This document shows positions 26,064 through 34,092 of a stretch of DNA of 48,720 nt, piece by piece. The translations under genes were made by a program, and so were the position numbers. The DNA lies in IMG/VR virus record IMGVR_UViG_3300044491_002661, positions 1 through 48,720 of that record; one strand, given 5' to 3'. Source of the DNA: a virus. Every line of letters begins with the position of its first letter. Position 1 is the stretch's first letter. Under the pieces are notes generated by a model. It did no database searches. It was not told where the DNA came from and was given only the letters and a program-made list of their open reading frames with translations.

Positions 26064-26068
26064 GTCAA
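26040..26068 (-). promoter_or_regulatory. Sigma70-type promoter of hldD-hldE
   Basis: On the minus strand: TTGACT (26068-26063), exactly 17 bases, TATAAT (26045-26040). Transcription would start near 26033, about 15 bases before the hldD ATG. Confidence 0.75.
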
Positions 26069-26071
26069 GTT

Positions 26072-26079
26072 GATAAATA
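26072..26079 (+). promoter_or_regulatory. Late-like box (GATAAATA) before the tetrapyrrole operon
   Basis: GATAAATA 33 bases before the 26113 ATG. The same stretch also offers a weaker sigma70 reading, TTGATA (26070-26075), 16 bases, TATTTA (26092-26097), so timing is ambiguous. 'ggaaagaag' is the ribosome site. Confidence 0.45.
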
Positions 26080-26112
26080 ATATTAACATAGTATTTAACG
26101 GAAAGAAGATTT

Positions 26113-26529
26113 ATGAATATTAAAAAAGCGTTTTGGTTCACGTTGGGTTGTTTACTAGTAGGCGTTGCTTTTATTGGTGTATACTTACCCGGACTTCCAT
26201 GGAGTACACCTGCTGTTGGCGCTGCTTATTGTTTTGCAAAAAGCAGTGACCGTATGCATAACTGGATTATGAACCATAAACTGTTTGGCCCATTTTTACG
26301 AGGCTGGAGTGAAAAGAGAATATTTCCCACAAGGTTTAAGTACTTTATGATTGCTACTATGAGTACAAGTATAGCGTTTGTATGGTTCAGTACAGGAAAT
26401 ATTAAAGCTGTATTATGGAGTGGTGGATTTATGGCACTGGTTGCAATATGGGCATGGAGATATCCAGGAAGCGAACAAGAGCACCAAAGACGCAAAGATC
26501 TTGGACTTAGAACAGCTTGGCTTAAATGA
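26113..26529 (+). CDS. DUF454 (YbaN-like) inner-membrane protein, 138 aa
   Basis: N-terminal hydrophobic segment (about 8-30) leading into '[44 protein letters not shown]', the characteristic DUF454 signature (IGxxLPxLPTTPF..FAxSS.R.....L.H..FGP). Two further membrane segments lie at about 76-95 and 98-116. Members are small inner-membrane proteins whose function I do not know to be established. The stop overlaps the ALAS start by ATGA, so the protein is co-translated with tetrapyrrole enzymes. This makes a membrane role linked to heme or bilin metabolism a testable idea, not a conclusion. Confidence 0.8.
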   Translation: MNIKKAFWFTLGCLLVGVAFIGVYLPGLPWSTPAVGAAYCFAKSSDRMHNWIMNHKLFGPFLRGWSEKRIFPTRFKYFMIATMSTSIAFVWFSTGNIKAVLWSGGFMALVAIWAWRYPGSEQEHQRRKDLGLRTAWLK

Positions 26530-27710
26530 TAGATAAAGACAAATTTCAAAGTGTCATTGACACCTTGAAGTTACAAGGAAACTATAGAGTATTCAACGAT
26601 ATTTTGCGGGAACGTGGGTTATATCCACAAGCAATACATTATGGCCCGTATAATATTAAAAATATTGTAAACTGGTGTAGCAATGATTATTTAGGTATGG
26701 GGCAACATAAAATTGTACTAGATGCGATGCATACTGCACTAGATCAGACGGGCGCAGGTAGCGGCGGCACTAGAAATATAAGTGGAACTAGTCATTATCA
26801 TGTTGCACTAGAATACGAACTAGCGCAATTGCACAACAAACCGTCGTCTTTGTTATACTCTAGTGCATATGTTGCTAATGAATGGAGTTTGATAGCATTA
26901 AGCAAAATAGTAAACGACATTGAATTCATCAGCGATAGTAAGAATCACGCTAGCCTTATACAAGGAATACGACACAGTGCAGCACCTAAACATATATTTG
27001 AACACAACAATATGCAAGAGTTGGAAGATATTCTTAAAACAGTATCTGGCACACCGTGTATTGTATTTGAAAGTGTATACAGCATGGACGGCTGTGTGAG
27101 TAATATCCAAGAGATAGTAGATCTTGCAGACAAATATAATGCAATAACATATATTGACGAAGTGCATGCAGTTGGGTTATACGGAGAACAGGGCGCAGGA
27201 TATCTAGAAAAACTAGGACTACAAGATAGGATCGATTTTGTCAATGGAACGTTAGGAAAAGCATTTGGTTGTCAAGGCGGTTATATTGCAGGAGACAGTG
27301 TTGCTATAGATGCTATACGTAGTGTAGCAAGTGGATTTATTTTCACCACTAGTTTAAGTCCTGTAATGTGTGCTGGTGCATTAGCTGCTATAAAATACTT
27401 GCGTAGCGAAAATGGTGTAGCACTTAGACAGCAACATCAAAGTAGAGCAAATGTACTCAAAAGCCTATTAGCAATAAACAACATCGATGTTATTGACAAC
27501 GAAACGCACATTGTTCCTGTACTAGTAGGAGATGCTGTAAAATGTAAACGTATAAGTGATGAACTCATCACCGACCATAACATATATGTACAGTCTATAA
27601 ATTATCCTACAGTAGAAGTAGGAACTGAAAGATTACGGTTTGCGCCAACACCTCTGCATACAGATGCAATGATAAACGACCTAGTAGACAAATTGAAAGC
27701 AGTATTATGA
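26526..27710 (+). CDS. hemA: 5-aminolevulinate synthase (Shemin pathway), viral ALAS
   Basis: A fold-type I PLP enzyme condensing glycine with succinyl-CoA to 5-aminolevulinate, the first committed step of tetrapyrrole synthesis. It has the ALAS-specific glycine-rich block [13 protein letters not shown] (76-88), with Thr82 at the position that sets succinyl-CoA preference; '[16 protein letters not shown]' (His141); '[10 protein letters not shown]' (Asp211, His214); the PLP lysine in TLGKAFG (Lys245); and '[23 protein letters not shown]'. These features separate it from BioF, KBL and serine palmitoyltransferase. It has 394 residues, close to bacterial ALAS, and looks complete and functional. 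It starts at ATGA overlapping DUF454 and ends at ATGA overlapping the bilin reductase. The C4 route is typical of Alphaproteobacteria, hence the host inference. ALAS genes in aquatic phages have been reported before. Confidence 0.95.
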   Translation: MIDKDKFQSVIDTLKLQGNYRVFNDILRERGLYPQAIHYGPYNIKNIVNWCSNDYLGMGQHKIVLDAMHTALDQTGAGSGGTRNISGTSHYHVALEYELAQLHNKPSSLLYSSAYVANEWSLIALSKIVNDIEFISDSKNHASLIQGIRHSAAPKHIFEHNNMQELEDILKTVSGTPCIVFESVYSMDGCVSNIQEIVDLADKYNAITYIDEVHAVGLYGEQGAGYLEKLGLQDRIDFVNGTLGKAFGCQGGYIAGDSVAIDAIRSVASGFIFTTSLSPVMCAGALAAIKYLRSENGVALRQQHQSRANVLKSLLAINNIDVIDNETHIVPVLVGDAVKCKRISDELITDHNIYVQSINYPTVEVGTERLRFAPTPLHTDAMINDLVDKLKAVL

Positions 27711-28375
27711 GTGAAATATGGGATAAAATGATTGAGTGTGAAAGTGCTATTATAGAAAAATGTTCAGCACTAGGAGAAGAAACTTTCGATGATCCCGAGT
27801 TTGGGTGGCTTAATCGAGTGTTTCGTGGAGAACATTTTAGACGAGCACACATAGACAGTGTTGATGCTAGAGATTCAAAAGGTCTGTATATGACTCACAT
27901 CTGTGTGTTTCCTAACTATAACAATGATGCTCCTATATACGGTTTTGATATTATATGTGGTAAGAACAAAGTTACAGGTGCATTTCATGATTATAGTCCA
28001 ACGGCTGATTGGAATCACCCAATGGTAAACTTGTTTGGAGAGTTTGTACAAGATTTAGAATGGAAGAAAGAACGACAATTGCCAGACTGGGCGCAAGCTA
28101 TATTCAGCAAACACATGGTAGCCGCAAGCAATGTTAGAATAGAAGAAATGCAACAGGTTGTAACTATGGCATTAGACAATTTGGATACATACTTAGCTGA
28201 ACTTCCAACGTATACTACATCTAGTGTCGACTCTGCGTTAATACGTGAAAAACAAAATAGATATTGTGCTTATCAAAAGCAGAATCCACATACACCTAAA
28301 GTCATGGAAAGTTTAGGACTAGATCCAGAAGACGTTAGAACGTTTATTGACGAATGTTTGTTTCCGGAAGACTAA
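27707..28375 (+). CDS. pcyX: Ferredoxin-dependent bilin reductase, PcyA/PcyX-type
   Basis: Aligns by eye with PcyA along most of its length: 'HFRRAHIDS' (FRKMHLEL in Synechocystis PcyA), '[20 protein letters not shown]' with His64 and Asp81 (His88 and Asp105 of PcyA), 'AFHDYSPT', '[10 protein letters not shown]', '[22 protein letters not shown]'. PcyA Glu76 corresponds here to Asp50. The family reduces biliverdin with electrons from ferredoxin to phycobilins. Phage members are known: PebS in cyanophage and PcyX in marine phage, both making phycoerythrobilin. I favour PcyX by closeness to PcyA and by the ALAS neighbour, but the subfamily and product cannot be fixed by eye. It is 222 residues, usual for phage members. 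No heme oxygenase is in the window to supply biliverdin. Confidence 0.88.
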   Translation: MSEIWDKMIECESAIIEKCSALGEETFDDPEFGWLNRVFRGEHFRRAHIDSVDARDSKGLYMTHICVFPNYNNDAPIYGFDIICGKNKVTGAFHDYSPTADWNHPMVNLFGEFVQDLEWKKERQLPDWAQAIFSKHMVAASNVRIEEMQQVVTMALDNLDTYLAELPTYTTSSVDSALIREKQNRYCAYQKQNPHTPKVMESLGLDPEDVRTFIDECLFPED

Positions 28376-28830
28376 AAACTATCTAACCAGTTTGGCAAGT
28401 CTAGTTTGTCCTTTTGACGTTCGTATATAGTAGTAATCTTCTCTACCATTTCTGTGTTGTTTAAAATTAAGTAAGCGCCTCGGTGTAATGGCTTAGGCCA
28501 ACAGTCTATGCTAACCCAAGCATAGCCTGCACTTTCATGATTGCAACGAGGAATAAACTCTTCAAATACTGTAACACAAAACGTGTTGTAGGTAAACTTT
28601 TTATCTTCACTTAAAAATGTATGTAGTGGATAAACCTTTTCAATATCAGGCAATGGCCCTAATTCTTCTTTGCATTCACGTAATAGTGTTTCGACAGGAC
28701 GTTCTTTGCGTTCAGCTTTGCCTCCCCAAAAGCTCCACTTGAGTGGATGACTTGAATTTTTACTTCTTTGCTGTAACATTATTCTGCCTGTGTCGAGGGA
28801 AAGAAAACAGCATCCGCTTGCTTGTATCAT
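28372..28830 (-). CDS. NUDIX hydrolase, 152 aa
   Basis: NUDIX box GKAERKERPVETLLRECKEELG matches G-x5-E-x7-R-E-x2-E-E-x-G, preceded by 'LKWSFWGG'. The family hydrolyses nucleoside diphosphates linked to another moiety, using Mg. The substrate (8-oxo-dGTP, a nucleotide sugar, NAD-type compounds) cannot be told. I take the ATG at 28830 (MIQASGCC), which forms TAATG with the gp15 stop; an in-frame ATG six codons earlier is possible. Its 3' end overlaps the end of the convergent bilin-reductase gene by 4 bases. Being last in a gp14-gp15 transcript, it is probably expressed with virion genes. Confidence 0.85.
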   Translation of the reverse strand: MIQASGCCFLSLDTGRIMLQQRSKNSSHPLKWSFWGGKAERKERPVETLLRECKEELGPLPDIEKVYPLHTFLSEDKKFTYNTFCVTVFEEFIPRCNHESAGYAWVSIDCWPKPLHRGAYLILNNTEMVEKITTIYERQKDKLDLPNWLDSF

Positions 28831-30227
28831 TATAGGTATAGTCGCCAAAATCCTGGATTATATGTACCCTCAAATGAATTGATCCATTCTGTACCTGTCC
28901 ATTTTAGACTGTCTAAAGTTGTTAGATTTGTAGTGTATTGTATAGTGTCTGTTGTACTAGCGTCAAATACAATATTCCAATTGCTGCCGTCGTATTCGAT
29001 AATATCGTGTTTTTTAGCATTAGCAGCCCATACGCCGTTTGATCCGGGAGTGTCTTGGGTCAGTAAATATCTATCTCCAGTTGCACTTGCTGTTAATGTG
29101 CCATCTCCGGGAAAGTTAATTTGTGGATTAATAACAGCAGAAATAGGTGATAGTGTATTGCTTGGAATTGTATTAGAATCTAATGTGATATCTAATAGAT
29201 TTACGTTGCTAGTATTTAATTTTATATTTCCTACAATATCGTTTGCTGTAACGCTTGGATCATTGGATAATACAAGTCTTATCTGACTAACACTGTCTCT
29301 AAATTCACCGAAGCTTTTAAATACATTCTTCCAGTCTAGCAAATTCCCGTTATTGTCTAAACTACTGCCATTTAAATTTAATAGCTGTGCATTAGCATTA
29401 CCTGCATTATCAATTGTAAATTTCATCTTGTATTGATCCATTGTAACAACTTGATAGCTGGTAAAGATAGGAGTATAGCTACCACCTGCTCGTAATAAAT
29501 CCAATCCGGAATCATCTACTTCATCGATGTTGTCAATAATAGTGTGAATCACAGTGTTGCGTAATACTTTAGCAGGAGGGTTAATTAGTATAGGTAGTTG
29601 GAACGTAAGTGTACTGATATCAATAATATCATCTACGCCACTGGGTATTGCTCGCATACTCCATGTAGTACTAATAAGTTCTACATAGCTGAGTGTACTC
29701 CAGTCTAATGGATTATCGTTGGTGTGTATGTTTAGTGTTGGATTAAACAGTACAAGTATTTGCTCTAGTAATTGTAATTTTTGTTCTGTGTTTGATGTCC
29801 ACAAATCAACTTGCATTGTTAATGTGTAAGGTACAGGTTGATGACGCTTAATACTGTATACGTTGCCTACTTCGTTTTCATAACTACCAGTTTCTTCGTT
29901 GTATTTCTTTTCGTAGACAGGCATTGTTTCTTCGTATTGTGCATATGTTCTGCTCTGTGGAGCAGTTTCTAATCCAGTAACATGACAACTAATAAACGGT
30001 GTTGTTTGTAGCATATTCTCAGAATTTTCTCTGACAATGTGTGCAGCCATACGACTAACATCACCGTAGCGTACAGGCACAGTTTGATAAACTACATTAC
30101 CTTCTTTATTGGTATGCATTGCAACTTGAAATCCAGCGAAGATACGAATAAATTGCTGAATGTATTTGCGCATTTGCTTATCGTAGAAGTAAGGAACCGC
30201 TGTGATTTTGCTATTTTGGTATGCCAT
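28830..30227 (-). CDS. Tail completion / sheath terminator protein gp15-like, 465 aa
   Basis: The N-terminal ~230 residues have the T4 gp15 character: 'YFYDKQMRKYIQQFIRIFAGFQV', 'VPVRYGDVSRMAAHIVRENSEN', 'MPFISC'-like TTPFISCHVTGLE, 'PYTLTMQVDLWTSNTEQKLQLLEQILVLFNP', 'LTFQLPILINPPAKV'. gp15 caps the tail tube and sheath and joins the tail to the neck. T4 gp15 is 272 residues; the extra C-terminal ~200 residues here carry 'GDRYLLTQDTPGSNG' and 'DIIEYDGSNWNIVFD', a domain seen in marine T4-like neck proteins. Coupled to gp14 by TAATG. In T4 genes 13-14-15 are collinear with the tail genes; here 14-15 are on the opposite strand. Confidence 0.8.
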   Translation of the reverse strand: MAYQNSKITAVPYFYDKQMRKYIQQFIRIFAGFQVAMHTNKEGNVVYQTVPVRYGDVSRMAAHIVRENSENMLQTTPFISCHVTGLETAPQSRTYAQYEETMPVYEKKYNEETGSYENEVGNVYSIKRHQPVPYTLTMQVDLWTSNTEQKLQLLEQILVLFNPTLNIHTNDNPLDWSTLSYVELISTTWSMRAIPSGVDDIIDISTLTFQLPILINPPAKVLRNTVIHTIIDNIDEVDDSGLDLLRAGGSYTPIFTSYQVVTMDQYKMKFTIDNAGNANAQLLNLNGSSLDNNGNLLDWKNVFKSFGEFRDSVSQIRLVLSNDPSVTANDIVGNIKLNTSNVNLLDITLDSNTIPSNTLSPISAVINPQINFPGDGTLTASATGDRYLLTQDTPGSNGVWAANAKKHDIIEYDGSNWNIVFDASTTDTIQYTTNLTTLDSLKWTGTEWINSFEGTYNPGFWRLYL

Positions 30228-31318
30228 TATGTGTTATCCGCTTTTGTTTTAATTACTTGGCTCATTGGCTGTAGTGATTCGAATTCTCTATCTTCAACTA
30301 TGCTAGTGCCATTTTCAAAAATGTAATCACTGGCATTGTAAGTTTTGTCTGTCCACGTCTGATCGGTGATATTATCGTATAGTCTATGCCACTTGTTTCC
30401 TCGACGAACAAACATTCTATTGGGAGCGAAGTCATTTCTAATAAAGTAATCGCCTTCGCTAGGATCGCTTGGGAATTGATCACCTGTTGCGATTGCCTCA
30501 CCGTGATTATATGTGTTATCTTTGTTAACAATGCCGCCACTGGTTGCATGATCATACCCAAACAAATGATCCCGCATACTTGTTCCGTTCGGATCTTCGG
30601 CATCTGCAGCGGCTACAATAGCATCACTGATGTTAAATTCCGCTTTGTATGTACTAACGTCATTTTTGAGACTATTAGCGTCACTACTATCGCCAAGTAT
30701 ATCGTAGTATTCTTGACTGTCTGTTAGTGGGCTTAGTTTGACTCTCCAAATATGTGGATACCAAGTTTGACTGAATCCTTCTGCACCTCTATTGGCGTCA
30801 TTGACAACATAGTATTTGTTTACTGCGGCTTTGTCACTGCTCAACAGTAATGCATCTCTGAGGTGCGGCAGTTCTAGTACATCTCCGGGCATAAGTTTTC
30901 TGCCCATTATCTCTACCATTTCATTCATGTGAAATGTCATATACAACATATCATTACTGAGAAACAATCCAAACTGTGTTAGATCAAAGTCTGTGTCTTG
31001 TACATTGTATACTCCACGCATTTCATATACATCTGGATCATATTTACGATCTCTGTTTTCTAAAAACAATAAATCTTGTATTTTTGTTTCGTTAATAATA
31101 CCGTCAACATTAATAAATTCTCCACTTAGTGGATCTATTTCTCTGCCATCGATGTAGTTAGGCTGACTAGGGTCATTTTGATCTCCTATGTTAGCAGGTC
31201 CTACATACTTGTGTACATGGACGCCAGTTCCGCCTATGCTAAACTGTTCACGGATACTTCTATCCATAAAGTGATAATCATTAGTTTTCGTCGGTTTATA
31301 TAGTGTTAAGCGTGGCAT
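30227..31318 (-). CDS. Neck protein gp14-like, 363 aa
   Basis: I choose the ATG at 31318 (MPRLTLYKPTKTNDYHFMDRS), the conserved gp14 N-terminus; an upstream in-frame codon would add 11 unlikely residues and cross the promoter. 'IREQFSIGGTGVHVHKY', 'IDGREIDPLSGEFI', 'IQDLLFLENRDRKYD' and 'NEMVEIMGRKLMPGDVLELPHLRDA' support the assignment. gp14 is part of the neck that closes filled heads and receives tails. The C-terminal extension relative to T4 (256 residues) has 'PSEGDYFIRNDFAPNRMFVRRGNKW'. No Shine-Dalgarno is seen; a late box ends five bases before the start codon. Confidence 0.85.
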   Translation of the reverse strand: MPRLTLYKPTKTNDYHFMDRSIREQFSIGGTGVHVHKYVGPANIGDQNDPSQPNYIDGREIDPLSGEFINVDGIINETKIQDLLFLENRDRKYDPDVYEMRGVYNVQDTDFDLTQFGLFLSNDMLYMTFHMNEMVEIMGRKLMPGDVLELPHLRDALLLSSDKAAVNKYYVVNDANRGAEGFSQTWYPHIWRVKLSPLTDSQEYYDILGDSSDANSLKNDVSTYKAEFNISDAIVAAADAEDPNGTSMRDHLFGYDHATSGGIVNKDNTYNHGEAIATGDQFPSDPSEGDYFIRNDFAPNRMFVRRGNKWHRLYDNITDQTWTDKTYNASDYIFENGTSIVEDREFESLQPMSQVIKTKADNT

Positions 31319-31323
31319 ACGTA

Positions 31324-31331
31324 TATTTATG
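31324..31331 (-). promoter_or_regulatory. Late promoter box of gp14-gp15 (CATAAATA)
   Basis: On the minus strand CATAAATA is followed by five bases and then the gp14 ATG. With T4 late geometry (box at -13 to -6) the predicted +1 is the A of the ATG. Confidence 0.65.
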
Positions 31332-31344
31332 ACTATCATAGCTC

Positions 31345-31372
31345 TTGACAAATTAAAAAAAGATGCTAAATT
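31345..31372 (+). promoter_or_regulatory. Sigma70-type promoter for the 31400 gene
   Basis: TTGACA (31345-31350), 16-base spacer, TAAATT (31367-31372). The leader contains 'caggag', the ribosome site for the ATG at 31400. It diverges from the gp14 late promoter only about 15 bases away. Confidence 0.65.
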
Positions 31373-31399
31373 AGTATTATAACAATCAGGAGAACTCCT

Positions 31400-32650
31400 A
31401 TGGCGAGTGTTCGTAGTCTTACTAAAAAACCTAAAAAGAAAACAGTATCCAAAGGCCCACGTCGTGGCCTTAAAGGTCTACTAGCGCCTAGCTTTGATAA
31501 TTGGGAAAAGTTGGACGGTGCTAATTTTCACAGACTTAAAATTAATGTAAGTGATTTTTGGTATCAGAACTTCAAACACAATGACACAATCGAGTGGGCA
31601 TTTGAGTGGATGAAAGATAATGGTTATAGTAAAACTGATATTAACAGTGTAAAGAAAGCAGCCAAGCATGAGCAAGTGCTAGGAATTCGTTGTAAAATGT
31701 TGTTAGACGGTTGTCCTGATTATAATGAAAAAGAGCAGGATTATTGGCAAGCGTGTCCTGGAACCTCAGGTGATATTCGTCCTATGAAAGAATATATTGC
31801 TACTAAGATTGAGAAGTATATTGAAATTGGCAAAGATATTCTAGAAGAGAAAAAAGTTGAGGATAGCAAAAAGAAAAAAGTACATGTTCCAACTATTCAA
31901 GAACGTCTTCAAGAAGCTACCATCGATAAATTAGAAGATATGGATGGGTGGTTAGACGATTGGATGCGCAACAGCAAAAAGAATCCTTTGCTCAAGCAGA
32001 ATCCTCTACAGTATTTTAAAAAGCACGAAATGAATCTAGGACATCTACGTTTTGTTAGTGAATTTTTTAAAGGTGCATATGAGGAAATGCAAGAACTAAA
32101 TGAGTTACCTGCTCCTAAGAAACGTGACGATATGCAAGAACAACTTGCAGAAGGATATAGTTCGTACAGTAAAAAAGAAATCAAAGAACTAACAGATTTT
32201 TATAAACGACTGTTTGATGCAATTGAAATTGTAAAAGCTGAAAAGAAGCAAACAAGAGCAATTCGCAAGCCCAAAGTTAAAAGTGCCCAAGAGCTGGTTA
32301 AGAAACTCAAGTTCAAATCAAGTGACGGAGACTTTGGTATTGCTAGTATCAATCCAAGCGATATCATTGATGCAACTGCACTAGTTGTGTTTAACACAAA
32401 AAATCGTAAACTAGGCATATACTATGCAGAAGACCACACAACGTTTAAAGTCAAAGGAACTACATTACAATTCTTTGACGAAACAAAAAGTGTACAAAAG
32501 ACTGTACGAAAGCCAGAAGAAATTTTACCACAGTGGAAAAAGGTTACCAAGCATAAGCTAAAGACACAGTTTGGATATCTTAAAACTACTGAAACTAAAA
32601 TGAATGGTAGGTTCAACGCAGATACTATCATCTTAAAAGCCTTTAAGTAA
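31400..32650 (+). CDS. Conserved-type unknown basic protein, 416 aa
   Basis: The N-terminus is strongly basic (KKPKKKTVSKGPRRGLKG). The middle is charged and helical with Lys/Glu-rich segments ('IEKYIEIGKDILEEKKVEDSKKKK', 'LTDFYKRLFDAIEIVKAEKKQTR'). The C-terminal ~130 residues look beta-rich ('ALVVFNTKNRKLGIYYAEDHTTFKVKGTTLQFFDETKSV') and end 'MNGRFNADTIILKAFK'. I have seen similar proteins in marine T4-like phages without a known function. It stands between neck genes but has a sigma70-type promoter, so it may be made earlier than the virion proteins. Nucleic-acid binding is conceivable from the charge only. Confidence 0.6.
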   Translation: MASVRSLTKKPKKKTVSKGPRRGLKGLLAPSFDNWEKLDGANFHRLKINVSDFWYQNFKHNDTIEWAFEWMKDNGYSKTDINSVKKAAKHEQVLGIRCKMLLDGCPDYNEKEQDYWQACPGTSGDIRPMKEYIATKIEKYIEIGKDILEEKKVEDSKKKKVHVPTIQERLQEATIDKLEDMDGWLDDWMRNSKKNPLLKQNPLQYFKKHEMNLGHLRFVSEFFKGAYEEMQELNELPAPKKRDDMQEQLAEGYSSYSKKEIKELTDFYKRLFDAIEIVKAEKKQTRAIRKPKVKSAQELVKKLKFKSSDGDFGIASINPSDIIDATALVVFNTKNRKLGIYYAEDHTTFKVKGTTLQFFDETKSVQKTVRKPEEILPQWKKVTKHKLKTQFGYLKTTETKMNGRFNADTIILKAFK

Positions 32651-32656
32651 TAAATA
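32649..32656 (+). promoter_or_regulatory. Late promoter box of gp13 (AATAAATA)
   Basis: AATAAATA overlaps the upstream stop and ends five bases before the gp13 ATG at 32662. Predicted +1 equals the A of the ATG, and no Shine-Dalgarno is present. Confidence 0.65.
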
Positions 32657-32661
32657 CTTGT

Positions 32662-33396
32662 ATGGCATTGATAGATAATTTAATTAAAGAAATAGAATTA
32701 AGACTAGGTGGTCAGATGGTGGATGTTGAACTCGACCCTGAACACTATGACTTGGCTATTAATAAAAGTTTCGAGAAGTATAGACAGCGTAGTGAAAACA
32801 GTGTGGAAGAAAGTTTTATTCCATTAGAAGTTAAAGATGGAATCAGTGAGTACACACTTGCTAATGAGGTCATTGATGTTATGGACATATACAGACGCAG
32901 TAGTGGAACACTAAGTGGCGGCAGCGATATAGAACCTTTCGAAACTGCATACCTTAACAACTACTTGATAAACAGTGGTAGAGCAGGAGGCATGGCAACG
33001 TTTGATGCACTATCCCAACATCGCGAAACACTAGGACGTATGTTTGGTGAGAACATTACTTTTACCTGGAATACATCAACTAAAAGACTATTACTGCATA
33101 GAAAAATTAAAGCAGATGACACTGTATACTTGCACACTTATAAGTCTCGAAGTAACGAAGAGCTATTACAAGATCCGTACAGCGGCCCGTGGTTGAAAGA
33201 GTTTGCACTTGCTCACGCAAAATTAATGCTAGCAGAAGCACGTGGTAAGTTTAATACTATCGCTGGTCCACAAGGTGGTACTAGTTTAAATGCAGATGCA
33301 CTACGTAGTGATGCACAAATGAGCATAGACAAACTAGAAGATGATCTAAAATACTATGCAGAAGGCCAAGCTGGACTTGGCGTTATTATAGGTTGA
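32662..33396 (+). CDS. Neck protein gp13-like, 244 aa
   Basis: 'LIKEIELRLGGQMVDVELDPEHYDLAINKSFEKYRQRSENSVEESFI' at the N-terminus, 'FTWNTSTKRLLLHRKI', and 'DPYSGPWLKEFALAHAKLMLAEARGKF' with 'GPQGGTSLNADALRSDAQ' are the hallmarks of the T4 gp13 neck family. gp13 acts with gp14 at the portal vertex after packaging. It is shorter than T4 gp13 (309). Here gp13 is separated from gp14-gp15, which run the other way. The TGA stop is embedded in the -35 box of the next promoter. Confidence 0.8.
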   Translation: MALIDNLIKEIELRLGGQMVDVELDPEHYDLAINKSFEKYRQRSENSVEESFIPLEVKDGISEYTLANEVIDVMDIYRRSSGTLSGGSDIEPFETAYLNNYLINSGRAGGMATFDALSQHRETLGRMFGENITFTWNTSTKRLLLHRKIKADDTVYLHTYKSRSNEELLQDPYSGPWLKEFALAHAKLMLAEARGKFNTIAGPQGGTSLNADALRSDAQMSIDKLEDDLKYYAEGQAGLGVIIG

Positions 33397-33421
33397 CATC
33401 TTTTAAAATTTACGCTAAACT
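33393..33421 (+). promoter_or_regulatory. Sigma70-type promoter of dNMP kinase
   Basis: TTGACA (33393-33398), 17-base spacer, TAAACT (33416-33421). The -35 box contains the gp13 stop codon. The 33451 ATG is 30 bases downstream with 'ggag' in between. Confidence 0.75.
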
Positions 33422-33450
33422 GTAAAAAATACGAATTTACGGAGTAGCGT

Positions 33451-34047
33451 ATGATTATCGGTATATGTGGACTTATAGGAAGTGGCAAAGGAACTGTTGC
33501 CGATATCCTAGTTGAAAATCATAACTTTCAAAAAATTAGTTTTGCTGACAAGCTCAAAGACGGCGTTGCTAGTGTATACGGCTGGGATAGAGATATGCTA
33601 GAAGGCGACACTGATCGAAGCCGTATATGGCGTGAAAAAGAAGACGAGTATTGGACAAAAGAAACAGGTAGAACGATTACACCTAGACTAGTACTACAAG
33701 AATTTGGCACAGATTGTATGCGTAATGGTTTCTATGATGGCATATGGGTTAGTCTTGTTAAGCAACAAATACTAAACAATCCAGATATAAATTGGGTAAT
33801 ACCCGATGTAAGATTTCCTAATGAAATGCGTATGATTAATAGTGTACAAGGCCAAGTGTGGCAAGTACGCAGAGGAGATATGCCAAAGTGGTTCTACGAC
33901 AGAAGAGACAGGGGCACTGAGCCTGTAGACATACACCCCAGTGAATGGCATTGGATTGATAGCGACAGTGCATTTGATGAAATAGTTAGCAATGATACAA
34001 CATTGAATCAATTACAATCTAAAATAAAAGATATAATTAACTACTAG
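33451..34047 (+). CDS. Deoxynucleoside monophosphate kinase (T4 gene 1-like), 198 aa
   Basis: P-loop at the N-terminus, IIGICGLIGSGKGTVADIL (about 2-20, lysine 13). Then 'FADKLKDGVASVYGWDRDMLEG', 'WREKEDEYWTKETGRTITPRLVLQEFGTDCMRNGF', 'DINWVIPDVRFPNEMRMI' and 'VWQVRR', all as in T4 gene 1 dNMP kinase. It phosphorylates dNMPs to dNDPs for phage DNA synthesis. 198 residues against 241 in T4. It has its own sigma70-type promoter, consistent with early expression, although it sits among late genes. Confidence 0.85.
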   Translation: MIIGICGLIGSGKGTVADILVENHNFQKISFADKLKDGVASVYGWDRDMLEGDTDRSRIWREKEDEYWTKETGRTITPRLVLQEFGTDCMRNGFYDGIWVSLVKQQILNNPDINWVIPDVRFPNEMRMINSVQGQVWQVRRGDMPKWFYDRRDRGTEPVDIHPSEWHWIDSDSAFDEIVSNDTTLNQLQSKIKDIINY

Positions 34048-34084
34048 GTTAACCTTCATATCCCCCCTGATATATAGTGGTCCT

Positions 34085-34092
34085 GGTAAATA
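34085..34092 (+). promoter_or_regulatory. Late promoter box of gp18 (GGTAAATACTACTA)
   Basis: GGTAAATA, 35 bases before the sheath ATG. The following CTACTA extends the match with the gp4 and gp17 boxes. The leader has 'agaggag'. Confidence 0.55.

Noticed and set aside
26113-26529. DUF454 gene as a heme oxygenase completing the bilin locus
   Set aside because: It has three membrane segments and none of the helical His-containing heme oxygenase core; too short.
26526-27710. BioF or KBL instead of ALAS
   Set aside because: The [13 protein letters not shown] block, Thr82 and the C-terminal [12 protein letters not shown] segment are ALAS-specific.
31319-31351. N-terminal extension of gp14
   Set aside because: It would cover the late box; family members start at MPRLTLYKP.
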